64,000 nucleotides of DNA from Hymenolepis diminuta (GCA_900708905.1 CAADRB010000034.1:558001-622000), one strand, 5' to 3'. Positions 1 to 14,967 are shown, counted from the stretch's first letter. Notes: a model not told the origin generated them from the sequence alone. Translations and numbers: made by a program.

Positions 1-3000
1 AAAGACATAAAATGCCTAGATCTGCTGCACGCACAGAAGACTATTGCTTGTTCAACTTACAGGCGCTTACGTTACTTGACTTCTAAATATACCATCTTGC
101 CAGTGAAGTACGAAGGAGTAGCTTTTTCTCTTTTCAGCTTTGCGAATATGTCTGTGTAGCTGAATATGTATGCACTTTTTTCCTCTCTTTTCCTTACAGG
201 AACGCGCAACACATGCCCAACGTGCTGAATTTAACTTGAATTGAAAGCGTATATTCGCCTTCTCCTGTTCCTTCGCCTCCTCCTTCACTTCTACTTCTTT
301 GTTTATGTGAAACTAGATAATCAGTTGCCTTTTATTATTCATATGCTAGTCGCTATGTTTTCAGTTTTAGGTGTGGTATTAAGTATCATTATATACATTC
401 CTTCCAGTTTCGTTGACACCATTAGACTTACTCATCGCACTCTTAACTTAGCTATATTTTAAATGGTATTTGTTCCCTATCGACTTTAATTGGGCATAAT
501 AAAATACTTCATGTTAATAAGTCTTCCTTATTTAAAGAACTTAGTACTCTATTAATTCAATGGGATATATAAATGAAAATACATTAAGAGCTTTAGGATT
601 TCCATTATGTATAGTGCAACACTTTATCAAAATTTTCGATCATTTACTGGTGCAATTTGTAAAGATTTAATAGCATCGTCTTACAAAGGGTTGAAGTAGT
701 CAGTATCACTTTAGTTCCATTTACCGGGGCAATTAAGGGTACAATTTTATATCCGGAAAAGGAGATGGATTAACTTGAATGACCTAAATTAATGAATAGG
801 GGGTGAGAAAGCCTGTAGGGGGAGAAAGTGGAACGATAACATAAATGGGGTCAAGGAGCAACTTCATGATCGTGGGACGGGATTTCTAACGCAAGCTCTA
901 ATTGACCAATCATCCTGAGCTTATGCAGTACTTAAATAGCACTGTTGTAAGGTCAAAGTCCACACGACTGGAGCTCATCTGAGCAAAAGTAATGATATGA
1001 GTTGTCTTCTCCACTAGTTGACTCCGGTTAATGAGAGACGTTTCAGGATGTGAATTTCTCGTCGGCACGGTTACAAATCAAATCACGTATTGTTGGCAAT
1101 TCCCTGAAGCTAAGTTACGTATCAAGTTTCTCGAACATTTCTATCCTTTGTGGAGCCGTAGCTTAGTTTGTAAATAAACTAAAAATTTAAAAGCATAGGA
1201 TCTATGAGTATATTGGCAGATTTAAAGAATGAAATGCTAATAAGTTTTCGAAAGTTTCAGTGGGTTGCCAATAGAACTTTACTAATGCTTAAGATAATCT
1301 TTCACAATGACGGTTATGGTCAACTCAGACTCTTAAATCATGTGCATACAAAATTAATACTCTCATTCACCGGAGTTAATCAAAATGGTTTTTACTTACG
1401 GCAAAAGGGTTGGATCAATTCCCCTGACCTAAATACTAAACAGTCGTGAGGCGAGTGTTTTAGACGAGGTGAGGGGGGGGGGGGAGAGAAAGAAGCTTAA
1501 AAGGGCCAGGATCTGTTGGGGAATTTGGGTCAGTTTATGGGTCCTAGTTAATTAGTAAGGGAAATATTTTGATTTATCTTTATGAGTAATAGTACTATGC
1601 ATTTTGCTAGACACGTAGCAGGTTAGATTTCGAAAGGAATAAACGCAGGTTTTAGAATAAATATTCAGTCGGATTAATTCTGATAACCAGAGGGATTAAC
1701 GTCCATAAGTAATCACATTTGTGAAAGTTTAGAAGGTTTTAAACCTTACAAACATTTGAAATTTATTTTAACAAAGTTTTTCTATGTTGACGTAACCTTC
1801 TATTTAAAGGTGGGCCTATGCCCTATTTGGTGCTCAACTATTTCCATATAGACAGATTTTTGTCCAATTATCCTCCTAGAATTAAAAATTCCGCTGAAAA
1901 TTCAACTTTAATATGTAGCATTTCAACGTAGAAGAGGAATAAGGCTGATGACAGAAACAGTGGGAAATTAAAGAAAATTGAAAACAGTTATTTACTGACG
2001 ATAAGGTCTTTCATAAGAATAACGATACAGTGTTCAGCGTGCACATATGCCCTGTTAGAGGACAAGTTGTTCAATGGCAGTGGTTAATTCTGATTAAACA
2101 GAAGCGTAGTAGATCAGCTTCAGGATACCTTTGTAGCAGTAGGTCACCAAATTGTGGAAAATGAAAAAAAGGGTATGAGAGAGGGAGAGTATAAGAGCCA
2201 CGTGTTTGCACCGATGAGTCTTTAAATTGGTGTGTAAATAACACATGCAAATCAGCTGAATCACCGCGAGGCAGAGGCGAGTAAAATGGATAATCGATGT
2301 GTTATTCGTAAGTTTTGGTCCGAGAGAGATGAAATGCATCAATTGTACATAGTATTCGATTTGAAAAATCATTTCGCATAAAACGGTTTAAATTAACACT
2401 CTCGAAAATAATTATAAGAAGCGTATGGAGAGTAAACTTTCACCTCCTACCTACGTATCAAGTTTTTTTAACACTTTGAAAATTTAGTATAACTGAGTGT
2501 TAGGGACAACCTCCGAATCGACGATATTCCATTGGTGAAGGCTACCTAACAAGGCAGCCGGAGTAAAACAGACATATAGTCCTTCCTTTTAAGCCCAGAA
2601 GAGTATTTTTCTCGGACGTTTCTTTATTATTCGTGGATTGTATTTACATAAATAATGACTTGGTCCAAACTTATGAATCCTAAAACTATCTAAATCTATT
2701 GCCTTCAAGCTAATATTTTATCTCCTTCGCAAATAATGTTCACCGTCAAAATAAGGTCGAATTTTTTGCAGGTCTCATATAAAAGCATTAGCATACATTT
2801 AAAATGCGCCTAATACTTAAGAATGAAATGTTTATGAAAGCTAGAAAATTGCCATTAACTGCGAAATTTGCAAGATTTATTGTTCACATTTATAAGGCGC
2901 GAAAACGAGGTTTCTCGAGAAGGGGTTTACATAAGTTCAGCATGCATTGACTATCGTGTTAAGCATGAAGTTCGTCATTTTACATTAAAATAGTTGTTCC

Positions 3001-3197
3001 CAAGGAATTTACCCCTGTCTAGATCAAATTTGTGCAAGATTGATTTAATGCTTTATTCATTTAATGAAAATTATTAAATTTAATGAAAGGAAAGTAGGTT
3101 TCCATAAAGATACAGAATCTTTTAAAAATATGAAAAGCACACAAATAATAAGACCAAATGGAGAGGTAAAATTATATTTCATCAAAAGAATTGAAAA

Positions 3198-3258
3198 TGC
3201 CGGCGACTAAGCATTAATGTGCTCCTCTACGGACTAGGAGTTCGGGGATTCAATGACC
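3198..3258 (+). repeat. tRNA-derived SINE fragment (candidate)
   Basis: GGCGACTAAGCATTAATGTGC resembles a tRNA D-arm/A box, and GTTCGGGGATTCAATGACC about 30 bases later resembles a B box. The arrangement matches the other SINE-like fragments listed here. It does not fold as a complete tRNA, so it is a decayed repeat and not a tRNA gene. Confidence 0.45.
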
Positions 3259-6200
3259 ATCAATTCACATCCAGTATTTGGAATGGCCAACCATGGTAGT
3301 AAAGAAGGTTGGCAGAATTCGAGTTTCTCATTTAAGTGGTCTTAACACTTTCCTAAGTGAGCTAGGAGTGTCATTTTATTACTTAACTAAATTAGAAACA
3401 GCATTTTTCTTCGTTTAACTCAAGAATAACTTTGTTCAGATAACTCCGATATGAAATTTTGAAAAAAATTTTCCTTCAGAAGAGTGCAATTTTAATTAGA
3501 TTCATTGGTAAGCTTTGTTTAAAAATCATATGCAAAAAACCTCAGAAACGCACATCTGCAGTGTTCAACAGTAGACTACAACAACGTAGACATGCTGTGG
3601 GATGATATCAAATAAAAATAGGATACACAAGCTGTAAGTGGGAAACAAGATCATAGACTTCCAAATGTCCAAAATCCGCGTGTTTAGATTTGCATTTGAA
3701 AACAGATGGGGATTTTTTCCTTTCCATCATGACAATGAACTGTACTGGTTACAATTGCTTTCGGCAAATCCAACCATACGCGCCTGAATACCTTACCCTG
3801 GAAACTGGTTATAAGGTTATTTCAAATTGAAAGACAGTTATTTCATAAAAGTAACTTCGAAATAATTTGACCAGACAGAAATGCTTGTCCACGGTCAACC
3901 ATCACATTGATTTGATTATAGTTCCATTCCCAATATCTATTTAAGCTTACAGAGATTTATCTATTTCTACAATTAAGTATTTCACTTTATCATTTTGGCG
4001 ATTGGAAATTTATTCGTACACTCTGCACTATTTTATCTTATAGTAGAGAATTTGCATAGTCTTGGAAGTGTAATAATTTGGCCAACCTTCCCACACTTAA
4101 GCTATAGATTCTGCTTCAACAGCATTGACTCTGACTCAATTCTCAACAACATTGGGCGTATCAATAAAGACGAAGTGATGGTAAGCTTGTGAGTGTAGAA
4201 CGAAAAAGACAACGATGAGCATACACATTCTACGAGGACAGAGTGTTGTTTATGCCATAATAAAAGAAGGTCACATGCTCAGTCTTGACAACATGCAGAT
4301 CATTGAAAGTGACAAATAATATCTAAGCCAACATTACGTGATTTCAAGAGGCGCCACGATGCTACCCCTAAATCCAAGATGAGTTCCGAGAATGGGTGGT
4401 TATTATATAGTAACTGAAAATAGATGGCAGTTTTATTTAAATCTAACAAAAACAAGTTAATTTTTTGATATTATTTAATATTATGACATTAATTCGTTTA
4501 TTTACTTTAACTAAATCCTGAAATTTAAAACAGGACCTTAATATCTTTACTAATATTTTAACGTGAAAAGAGAACGGAGACAGCATTAGTTACTATGCTT
4601 TGTTTTTAAAAAAATGCAGTCACGGTTAATATGGCTATTTAGCATTCATGACTCAAATTCAACTTCCTTATGCCATTAACGATAATTATAAATGTTCGTG
4701 TTAGGGTGAAACTTTTTCGAAGACACTGAACACACCTGGCGTTTTATTATATTCACGGTTGAACTGGCTTATGATTTTAGATAAATTTTTTGGCATATCA
4801 AGACAAGCAATTTGACATCCTCGAAATATGACGCTATGCTAAGCTTATTTATCAGTACACTTAATTTAAACTGATTTTCAGCCGCCATTGCAATATATTA
4901 TATATTTTTAAAATTAATTGGATTAGAGTATGGAATGCTAATTTTCGCGGCTGATCGTGTGAGGAAATATATAAGTATTAATTTTTACATTGCACCTCAA
5001 CAAAAGTCTTGCTCCAAACTAGAAAGGAAGTTGTAATTTTATTTAAATTGCTTTATGAAATTTGAAAATATGTGATAACAAAATTTGAAAACTTAATTTT
5101 ATGGAAAGCTTATTTTCATAAATCATAAGAACAGAGTTTATTAAAGCCTACTTTCTATATTTAGAAAATAATATCGACTCTTTTATTAATCCATTTTTAG
5201 CGTCACCGGTTGCAAATCACAACTGGACATTTACATATTTTCTCTCCCAATTTACGGTGACTCACGGAATATAATAAAAGTGCTACAGATTTCGTGAACG
5301 AATAACTCCACTCATTTACATATTTCAGTAGAAAAGGGAGATTTGTGGAAATAGTTTCGTCTCATTTTAGGCGACTATGATGATTTTGAGTTGTTCAAAT
5401 AATTCAGCACAATCGTCTCAATGGGTTTAAATTGTCAAATAAATTATTGCGAAGACAAAACTTGATTATTTATGATATGGAGACATATTGGAAGATTTAA
5501 GATTAAAAGTGTTTAATTAGATTGAGGGACATTCAAAAATTAAATTTTTGTATATTTTTCCCTGTTCAAGAGAATTTTATCATTTTGCAATGCAAATATG
5601 ATAAAAGCTTTAATTCATCGATACACAAATAGACCCTTGACTAAACCTTACTAATCCGTTCTAGCAGAGTCCCTTAGTACGAACTGCCCCAAAATTAGCT
5701 AGGTTGCATTCAAAGTAGTGAGAGTTCAGGTTTGATGCGTGGAGTATTTTTACTGAAAGAGCTTAGTAATTGTTAGTGCACAACGCGACGCTTCATGAAT
5801 ATTGATTAGGTGGGGATCTCTGTGCGCACGTCCGTGATAGGTAGCACTTACGAACTTTCCGGAATGTTATAGACATCCACGAGATCCCTTTAGTCACCCT
5901 TGGTGGTGTTGTACACTTCACAAGCTTTGGTTCCAAGAATTATATCTAACCAGGTATTTTGTAGATTAGTTAAATATAATGATTGAGGATCGACCTTTGA
6001 TCACATTCTCTACGTTAAAGAATCAAAACAAATATGGAATGTTCGGTCTCAAATCTATTTACTTCCCAGAAAAAAAATGCAATTGAATAAAATTAATTAA
6101 CTCTATGATTGAAATTTTTATTTCCTCATATTTTGGCACAAATACGAAAAAGGTAAAGTAAATAATTATTTGGATAATGTGGAAATAGAAGTAGCGTAAT

Positions 6201-9200
6201 AACTGACTAAATAAAATTACTAAAGACCAAGGTATATGCCGAATAGACGATAAATATAAAAAATGTAACAATAAATACAATAAAATAAAAAGTAGGCTAA
6301 AAATTGGGGGATGTCAATGTATCCACATAATCAGGTAATTTTTCAAAATTTCTCTTTTCTCATATTTTATTCTGACGAGACTACAAAATCACCTAATAGT
6401 GACTATTAAAAACTTTAAATCAGAAAATATAATATTAATATTTTAGCGGGAATACTTGATGTACTAATTATATATGCCTTGGCCGTTAGGTATACAAATG
6501 GTACCAGAATTAAGAAACCTAATTTTTAAGTCTCTTCTAATTTTGGCTCATAAGGCTTGGTCCCTTATTTTTTATAAATATTTTGTTTAATTATCACTGA
6601 TAATTTACTTGGGTTCTATTTCCGGTTATTCAAATCATTATAATGTTATTATAACTTACAGCAATATAGGAAAGTTCTTACAATTTTTCATTGCGGGAAA
6701 GCAACCGAAATAGAGTAGGCATAGTTCAATGAAATGCAAGGAGGGGAAATTACAAGAGTTTCTTCATTCAAATTTCGGATTCAGGCTGTAGAATATTCAT
6801 TTAATGAACCGCTCATTGCATAGCGTTCCAAGATTCAAATATGATAAATCGTCCGATTAAGTGCTTATCCGCAATTTCCAATGCATATTGACCAGCTGTT
6901 TAGTTATGATGGTCGATCTAGCCACTGTAATTCAATTCTTTTCCAAAGGCCTAAGAAGCATTATAACTGTTCTATGTACACATGACACTTCTCAAATGCT
7001 TTACAGGAAAAGTTTTTTTAATAGCGGTATTATCACCATTGTGACCTAATTTTAATTCAGTTACCGGGAATTCAGTTAGCGGGAAAAGAAAGTGCTAATT
7101 TGCACCTCTTTAATTATTGCAATTATTTGTAATCAAAATTCCATTATTTTTTTTCAGTTCATTATTATTATCCATGACGGAAGAAAAGCATTTTACAACT
7201 TCAATTAAAGCTTTAAAAGCCATTAATAGTAATGAAGTCTAGTAATGTATGAAATGGGAGGAAATAAATATAATAAGAAAACATATCATGAGGTCTGTAT
7301 ATTTTCCTTTTATGCCAAATCTGATGCATAATCAAAGATCACGATACTTTTGACCAAGCGTCGCTAAGGATTTTGAATTTTCTCCTAGCTTCTGGAACAA
7401 GTATCGTTAGTTGTGTCCCTTAAAGTGATGATCGCTCTGTTGATCTCTTTGAACAGCCAAAAGATCAATTAGTTCACACTAGATAAGATGTTTAACGTAC
7501 TATGTTTTTTAACTTCTTAATTGTTGTTTGATTTAAGAGATCATATTAATTTTCATAATAATTTTTATTATGAGTATCGGAAATGATCAAAAATTCAAGG
7601 AAAACGAGTTCGTTTTTCAATATTTACGCTTGATTAAATTTTAATTTTATCTCTTCGTTTTGATAAAAAAACTACTACATTATATTATTTCAAGTCTATA
7701 TTTTAATAGGGCATTATTACTACGAAAGTAAACATCAGCTATCTCTATGATGTGTTAATTCATATTATTTTGCATTTTAGAACTTAAAATGTAAACAATT
7801 GTATTAATTTGTTAAAGTAGTTCAATTTTAAACCAATTTTCATTCTTATTTGGGTACTGTTAACGTTTGAAAATGCAGCATTCAAATTTAATTGCTAATA
7901 AAATTAAAATTTAACTAAACTGTGTGAATAATGGGCATTTTAATAGCAAGTGATTATTTAAAATAGTAACGAATAGAATATTTAATGATTACCTGAAATT
8001 GTTAACAATAAAACTCAGAAGATTAATAGAAAATAGAAAATATTATAGTGAAATTTAATGCACTTCGCAGCACAGCAAATTCATCGGGACAAGTCGGGAG
8101 ATCTAGGTAAATGAAATATATTTTATGGCATTTAAATTAAAAGTCAATGAAATGAAATTTGAAATAAAATTCAAACAATAAATCAAAACTATATTCATTG
8201 ATTTAAAGGTATTTCGATCAGATAAACTGTGGTGGTTAAAATAACTTTCCGAGTCCCATCTACTCACTTATGTCCGTAAGAGGATGTAAATTCACCAGAG
8301 CGGCATAGTCAAACATCCAATCAACTCTATTATCAATGAACTCTAAATATCGAAGACTTAAACTCTTGCGGAAAATCGGGAAAATGGAACTTTAATTGAC
8401 ACAGAGCGATTTTTATTCCTTTTGATTAAAATTTGTAAATTATTAATGTTAAAATGGCACTAAATTGTTAAACAGTGTGCTTTGTCGCTCCAGTTTAGTT
8501 TGCTTGCATATGTCCATAAGCATGAATTTTGATGCTTGAAATAAAAAAGACTACATTTATTCTCCTACTACATCATCCCAAGAGGGTTAAATTACCAATA
8601 ATTTTGGTAAGAAGAAAAGAGATAAACAAGTATACTGGGCTTTTTTAAAGAAACTGAGATTTAAAAATATGCACTACTCGTGTTCAAATGCCTTTACGCT
8701 CATAGATGACAATATGGTAGTTAAAAGCTATCGTCGCAATTTAATATTTAAGAATAATTAGTAAGAAACGCGAATTCCGCACACCTCCAACAGAGCGATT
8801 GAAAAGGCTACTTGCTTATAATTTAGCGAACAGGTAAATAATTATTAAACTATGCATTTTGATATAGAAAATTCTCCTGAACTGAGAATACTATAAAGTA
8901 AAAGTGAGACCGACGATGGGAGAATTATAGCCAATTCATGCAAAAAAGCAACAATAGGTTCTTAAATAATTAATTTATTCATTCAAGAGAGTTATAAGTT
9001 ATGAGAAACACTTCCTCCCTGAAGGGAAGCTTTCATCACGCACAATTAGACAGTTAATCTTCCAGAAATTATCTCCATTTAATAAGAAAACACTTATTTT
9101 CCGTGGGAAAATGTGTTAAATAATCCAATATTTTGGCCATTAAAGATTATTTTGAATGGACTTTAGCGAGCTCATTTTTGCAAAAAAGAGATACGAATCA

Positions 9201-10277
9201 ATCAATCGGATTTGATCAAACATTCGGTTAAATAAAAACCCCCGAATTCCGTAGATCTGAATCAACTCGGGAGCCTCAGAGCCCAAATTATGAAAATTGA
9301 GTTCTGGAAAATTTACATATTTTCTCTTCATCCTTTTGAGAAAGTGAAAAATTTGTTACTTCTAGAATTTAAATAAAGTAAGGCTCTCAACATGATAACT
9401 TCATTAAGCAGTCATTACTAAACGCCTGTTTCAACCTATACTGAACTATGTTATTTCACATAATCTGGTACCACCTCATTATTTAAAGTTGATGCCAGTA
9501 ATTTTGTCACACTGTTATCGGAGCATTTACAATAAAATCCGAAATATTAATATTATGCCAAAACAGCGCAAGAATGTATTCCATAAAATTCTGAGAAAAA
9601 TTCATGAATTAGTTTTAGATATTAAAAATATTAGTAAGTTGAGTATTAGGTGAATAAAAAATACGTACGAAACAAAATTTAAAAATTTTAATGTGGATTT
9701 TTATTTAAGAAAATGGAATAATTAAATACAATAGACCGCAAAATAAAATTAACAGTTAATGTTTATGAACATCATCTAGAATTATTTTTAATAACAACCG
9801 CATGTTATATTTTTCATTTGAAATATTTTTAAATAAGTCACACAAAATAATTGGGAGTTTTAGGCTATTTTTGGGAATGGAAGGTTGCATAAAAGCAATG
9901 GGTGAAGATTTCCTTCTTGCTGGATCAATCAGTTACAAATGAACTTTCCTTCAGTAAAATGATATTTTTTATATATAACTATGGTGATGTAACCTTAATT
10001 GTCGTTCATACATAATTTCATTCTTTCAGTTTATGTCAAATATCTCGCTGCCTAAAACACTCATTTTAAAATTTATCTCTACTAAATATTTGAATATTAT
10101 GAATATCTTAAATGAATATTTCCTTATAACTGCCATTTGTTCTAACTTATTTACGGCATTTGATCATAAGATCCTTTCAAGGATATTATGTGGACAGGAG
10201 TGCATAATTAGCTATATAATTCTTACTAAAAGTCTACTTATCTACCTACCAAGAAGAGAAAGCCAACTTGGGGTATT

Positions 10278-11007
10278 TCAATCCTGGAGCGAGGATTTCT
10301 CCAAAGCTTCAATTGCAGTTAGGGGCTCTTCATTGTCTAGATAACCATACATTAAGTCCTTTGTGATTATCCATTTGGAAACTAATTTCAAGGTAGGCGA
10401 GTAAAAACTATCGTAGATATTAGCTTTGAAAAGCAAGGATTTGCAAAAATTTGCATTCGTCTTAATCTGCATTATGACTGACTGATTAGATTTAAGGAAA
10501 ATATGTAGTACCTGCATTACTATCTTTAGAGTAAGATTGTCGCTAGTTTTTTCCAATGCTCCAGGTAACAGGACCATACTAACTTACGTTCACTAACTAA
10601 TTCGCATACATTAATACTCCTAAGTTCATGGCACATGGTTTTAGATCTAAAATATGAACTCAGTGATATACACATATGTATACGACTATCTACAGTCTCA
10701 CTTTGAATAAAGTTACAATGATTTTAGCACTCAAATGTCGGAACGTGACGGGATGAGCCTTTCTTATGCATATATCGATTAGTTCATAATAGGACTTCGT
10801 AATAATAACATTATATTAAGTGTATTATATTCCAATTCATCGGTTTTAAAAATTTAGAAAGAGCTACAAAAGATATCGAAAGACCGTTTTGTTTATCATA
10901 CCTTTCGTTTGATCTAGTTGCTTCAATCAAAAGATCATCTTCTAAAGGACGGAATTGGAAATATAATCGAGGGCTTTCATGACATTCGAAGACCATCTTA
11001 CGTCTAC
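10278..11007 (-). CDS. Unassigned minus-strand exon-like ORFs
   Basis: Two open frames lie head to tail on the minus strand, 10996-10811 (61 codons) and 10577-10278 (99 codons). The first has a mixed, protein-like composition (MVFECHESPRLYFQFRPLED) and sits between a possible acceptor (gctacag, exon from 11007) and donor (AAAG/gtatga, exon to 10902). A possible next exon starts at 10578 after gttag, in compatible phase. No family was recognised. They may be exons of an unrelated gene or chance ORFs. Confidence 0.25.
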
Positions 11008-14000
11008 CTGTAGCATTATCCCTAATTTGAACGATATATTAACGTGGTGACGGATTCTTCGAATGAAACGTTCTGAGGGTATTGTGAACTGTCAGCTTAA
11101 TGTTGGGGAGTAGTACAAATGTTTCAGTCTCTAGATTGATTTCCTCTCTGAAAGGTGATCATTATTTTATATATTCCATTGATTAATCTGGATATTTATT
11201 AAACGTTTCTAGAAGACATACTTGCGCCCTTAATCTGAAATTGCGCAGTTAAGCACACACGTGAACAACGTAACAAATATCCAACAACACAGTATTTAAA
11301 TAAATTACATAAATAATAAAAAAAGCAAAATAGTATAAAATAAAAATCTTAATATTAATACAACGGCATCTTTTTTAGCATTGGCTTTAATTCAGGAGTG
11401 CTAAAAAATCAGATTATTTACATTAATCTAATTTAGAAATAATGAATTTAAAACAAGTATCTGTCTTTGATATCGAAATCAAGAATATGCAATGAGAAAA
11501 TTCGAGTTGCTTTTCCTAGGTTTAATTTTTAGCAAACTTACCTCAATATTTGCTTAAAAACTTAAGACTAAAATTAATCCTAGGAAAACACGCAAGTCGT
11601 AAATTGTTCTCTTTGCTTAATTTCCTTTCCTAAGAGGATGCATTTGTTTTAATTAACGGTTAATTATAGAAACTTCAAATCCTTTTATTTGTCTGCTTGC
11701 CTCATGGGTGGCAGTTACACCATATTTTGAATAAATGCGAGAAGGTTGCATAAATAAATTCTCTAAGCATTTTAATTAAGAGTATTTTGTTGAGCTATAC
11801 AGAACGGTTAATAACTAAATTTCAGGAAAAACTTTATTTATTAAATTGATTTTTATACCTTTTATCTATTAACTGTCATTTCTAGCCCTAACATGACCAT
11901 CTTCTCATTTTTATTTTGTTGAAAATAATAGATTCGGTTTAAGCGCAGTTACTCGGGTGTTAACGGGTCTTAATTTGATGATATATGATAAGGCAAATTG
12001 CTGAATCACGAGAAATTAATAACGCTTGGAAGTGAGGTAACAGCCGTATGTTTGTGCGTCAAGGGCGTAAAAGCGGTGCTCTCGATCGTCCCTTCAGACA
12101 AAATAAAAATAAAGTATATAGAAGTAAATAAGAGATGCACTGAGTATTTCAATTCAAGAATTTAGTAAGTGTCAGATAGATTTTCCGTCTCTTTAACAAA
12201 AATATCAAATCTTACGTATCATCTTTGATTAGGAATATTTCGCCTAATTTTGATGCATAGCATCCTTGTTAAGGTTATGAAATGAAAATACGAAATCTTA
12301 CTGCTTATTTCTAGAGTTCACCCTGAGCGAACTCCACCTTGTTAAAATGATATCGTCACAAAACATCCAATCTTTAGATGAAAATTGTATTTGAAACAAT
12401 CGAATATGAGATTGAGTCATTTTTTCGTAATGATACTGTACAATAAATAACCCACTTGAATGAAAGGGATCACAGGTGATATAAATTTTTATGTTTTACG
12501 ATGGAGTGATTGAATAAACACTCAAATTTTTGTGCTAATATGCAACATCTAACTTGGGTTTTGATTCAACATAGAACTAATACCGTCCAGTCTCATATCA
12601 AAGTCAGTTGCATAGATAAGACAGTGCAGACGTAGCTGGAAGTCCACCGAATTTTGGGGAAAAGTTAAGTCGGTGTATATATTTGAGTGTATTCTTGGGG
12701 TAAATAGACCCACAATGTGTTCACAAAATTAGATCGATTACAGACAGAAATTTATAGTGACTTTCATATAATTTTTGCCATTAAACCGATGACAGTTAAT
12801 TATTGTATTATTTGTTTTGAATTACTTTTAATTCTATTTAGGAAAGTAGTTTCACACACTCATCCTGTTAAGAGAGTTGGTTTCATTTAGCCAGATTAAA
12901 TCAGAATGATTTGCCGTTCTATTTGCTTGAATGGGATTGATGGACATTGAACATTCTACTTCGGACACGACAGGGGAAAAAGCTTAATCTCGCACAATCG
13001 ACGTACATTCACTATCCAAAAACGCGTTCTCGATGGTTGGAGAACTGGGATTAACGTGTCTCTATGGGAATCCGGACCAGAAATGACTGCTTAAAATTTA
13101 ATTCCTCATTAAAATATAAATAACAAACTCCTATTACTAAATTGTGTTGGAGTTTAAACAAAATATCCATGGAAATGCTTATTTAATGAAAGGTTTTGTA
13201 TAAATGAAAGTGTCTACATCAAATTTTGTTAAACTCTTTCGAGGTCTTCTGTGCGAGGGTCTGCTATTTCCTTTCATTAGTAAAAAACAAAGTGTCCGCA
13301 GTATGTTCTAGATAAGTGAATGTGCTAAATTTTATCAGGGAAGTTTGTCTTCTCCTATGGGTGCTTTATTTATCATCACTCGTGACCAGGAGGAAATATT
13401 TTTTCAAAATCACATAATGGAAAGTATCTAGGCAAAGGAAACGCCAAGAATATTCAATGAGTGTTAAGTGGAAGTAATCGAGTAAAAATAAAAGTTAAAG
13501 GCATGATATCACATTTATACAAATTGTAATTTTCGTCGCGGTCATATTTCAGAATTTTCCCCCGTTTCCTAACTGAAATAGATATTTCAACGTCGATAAC
13601 TCATTTCAGATACATTTTACTTTTAATATATAAGAAATTAACAATTAGAAGCCTAAATTATTTTAAAGCTACAGAATTCATCAAAGTTCAACCAAATTGG
13701 TTTAAAAATGGTGTTTTCCCGTCAGATATTTGAATTTCTGCATAACATTTTAATATTTTATGACGCTTTGGAATTACTGTCATTCAATGCCAGTTGCTTC
13801 CCGTAATTAACAATTGTAGAACTTGTGTGAATTGCTGTGGATGATGATAATAAATATTCTGAATTGTATTGCAGAAATCAACCACTACCCCAAGATTAAT
13901 GTGAAAATTTAAGAGAAAAATGAATAATGTTTGTTGACCTTTATCTTTTTTGTCAAAATATTTGACAACACTTGTTTAAAGTGTGCGGAAACGCTAGATC

Positions 14001-14374
14001 ATTTGTTCTAGTATATCAATTTGAAGCCGTCAAAATATTGAACTTTTTGCCTTTAATATCTTAAATCAAAGTAGACGAGATTAAATCCGTCACTTAAGAT
14101 AGCGAAAATGAATTTGCATAAAGTGTAAAATCAAAAATATCATTTTGAATTTATCAGTATGTGATACCGTTTTAAATTTTCCAAATCAACAGCATTTATC
14201 CAGTTTACTAACGGTTAATACTTAAAAACGACAACAATAAAGGTAAAGTTATGAAGGAAAATTGAATCGGACAACCGATAATTTATTTCATGTATAAATG
14301 TTTGAACCTTCCTTCTATTTAACAACATTTTTAAATTTTTTTGAGTTAGGTCTCAACAACAGTCTCATTTCTGT

Positions 14375-14656
14375 CTACACTATTTCGCCTCCAACCCCAC
14401 ATACACATTTACACGCTTTTGCACTCTTTCTGATGTGAAATGCACGATTGGCTCTACGGAAGTGGGCAAATTGCTTATCCCGCCCACAGAGCCGACCAAT
14501 CCAAGCGCGGGCATTTGAGCCGCGCTGAAGAGGGAAAAACAAGTCCTCGCAACGCGTGGATGGATACATTCGTGAGTCGGTGCAAGGCCAAGGAAGCGGA
14601 ACTGTAGTCGTCCTTCTGCATCTTGGATTTCTGCCACCCACAATTTCAAATAGAAA
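14375..14656 (+). promoter_or_regulatory. GC-richer promoter and 5' leader of the RNA-binding-protein gene
   Basis: This tract is clearly less AT-rich than its surroundings and ends at the exon 1 ATG. It contains a GC-box-like CCGCCCAC and a CCAAT box (GACCAATCC) near 14480-14500, and an inverted CCAAT (GATTGG) near 14443. No TATA box is obvious. The transcription start cannot be placed. ORFs of 88-123 codons on the opposite strand here look like shadows of this biased composition. A further upstream non-coding exon, or trans-splicing, cannot be excluded. Confidence 0.5.
14560..14607 (+). promoter_or_regulatory. Upstream ORF of 15 codons in the 5' leader
   Basis: An ATG at 14560 opens a 15-codon reading frame closed by TAG at 14605-14607, 49 bases before the main ATG. 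If the leader is transcribed from upstream, this uORF could lower initiation at 14657. The transcription start is unknown, so its presence in the mRNA is an inference. Confidence 0.35.
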
Positions 14657-14967
14657 ATGGGCCTACATTCGAACACTACTGAAAACGACACTAGTCCACC
14701 TTCGGATGTAAGCATGCTATCGACGATTGTTGAGGAAAAAATGGATGTCAACAGCTGCCCCTCAAGCGTAACTAGTTGTGTCTCCCCAAATCAAACTTCA
14801 AATGGAGGTATGGATGGCGGCTACGATGGGGAGTCTAGTGAAAATATAAAAAATGGAAACTGTGAAGTTGCTATTATGGAAGCGGATAGTAATACTGGCA
14901 ACTTAAAGGAGAATGTTAAAGACAACGATAAGGAAACAGGAGAGACCGAGTTCCCACACGAACCTGG
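14657..14967 (+). CDS. Coding exon 1: acidic, low-complexity N-terminus
   Basis: Encodes residues 1-103 and two bases of codon 104. It is rich in Ser, Asn, Asp, Glu and Gly with no recognisable domain, so probably disordered. The exon ends CCTGG before donor gtaaat at 14968. The split codon is completed as Gly by exon 2, directly before the RNP2 motif of RRM1. The following intron is 3684 bp. Confidence 0.88.

Larger units (their letters stand above)
1..14374. other. AT-rich intergenic region upstream of the main gene
   Basis: No conserved protein was recognised. It contains short AT-biased ORFs without homology, a 12-G run at 1473-1484, a tRNA-like SINE fragment at 3.2 kb and two unassigned minus-strand ORFs at 10.3-11.0 kb. 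Distal regulatory sequence for the gene at 14657 may lie here, but none could be identified. Confidence 0.5.

Noticed and set aside
1473..1484. Run of 12 G
   Set aside because: A single homopolymer run; too short for a quadruplex claim and prone to sequencing error.
14375..14751. Minus-strand ORFs of 88 and 123 codons opposite the 5' leader and exon 1
   Set aside because: They overlap the promoter and the well supported exon 1, have no splice logic or recognisable domain, and fit as shadows of the less AT-rich composition.
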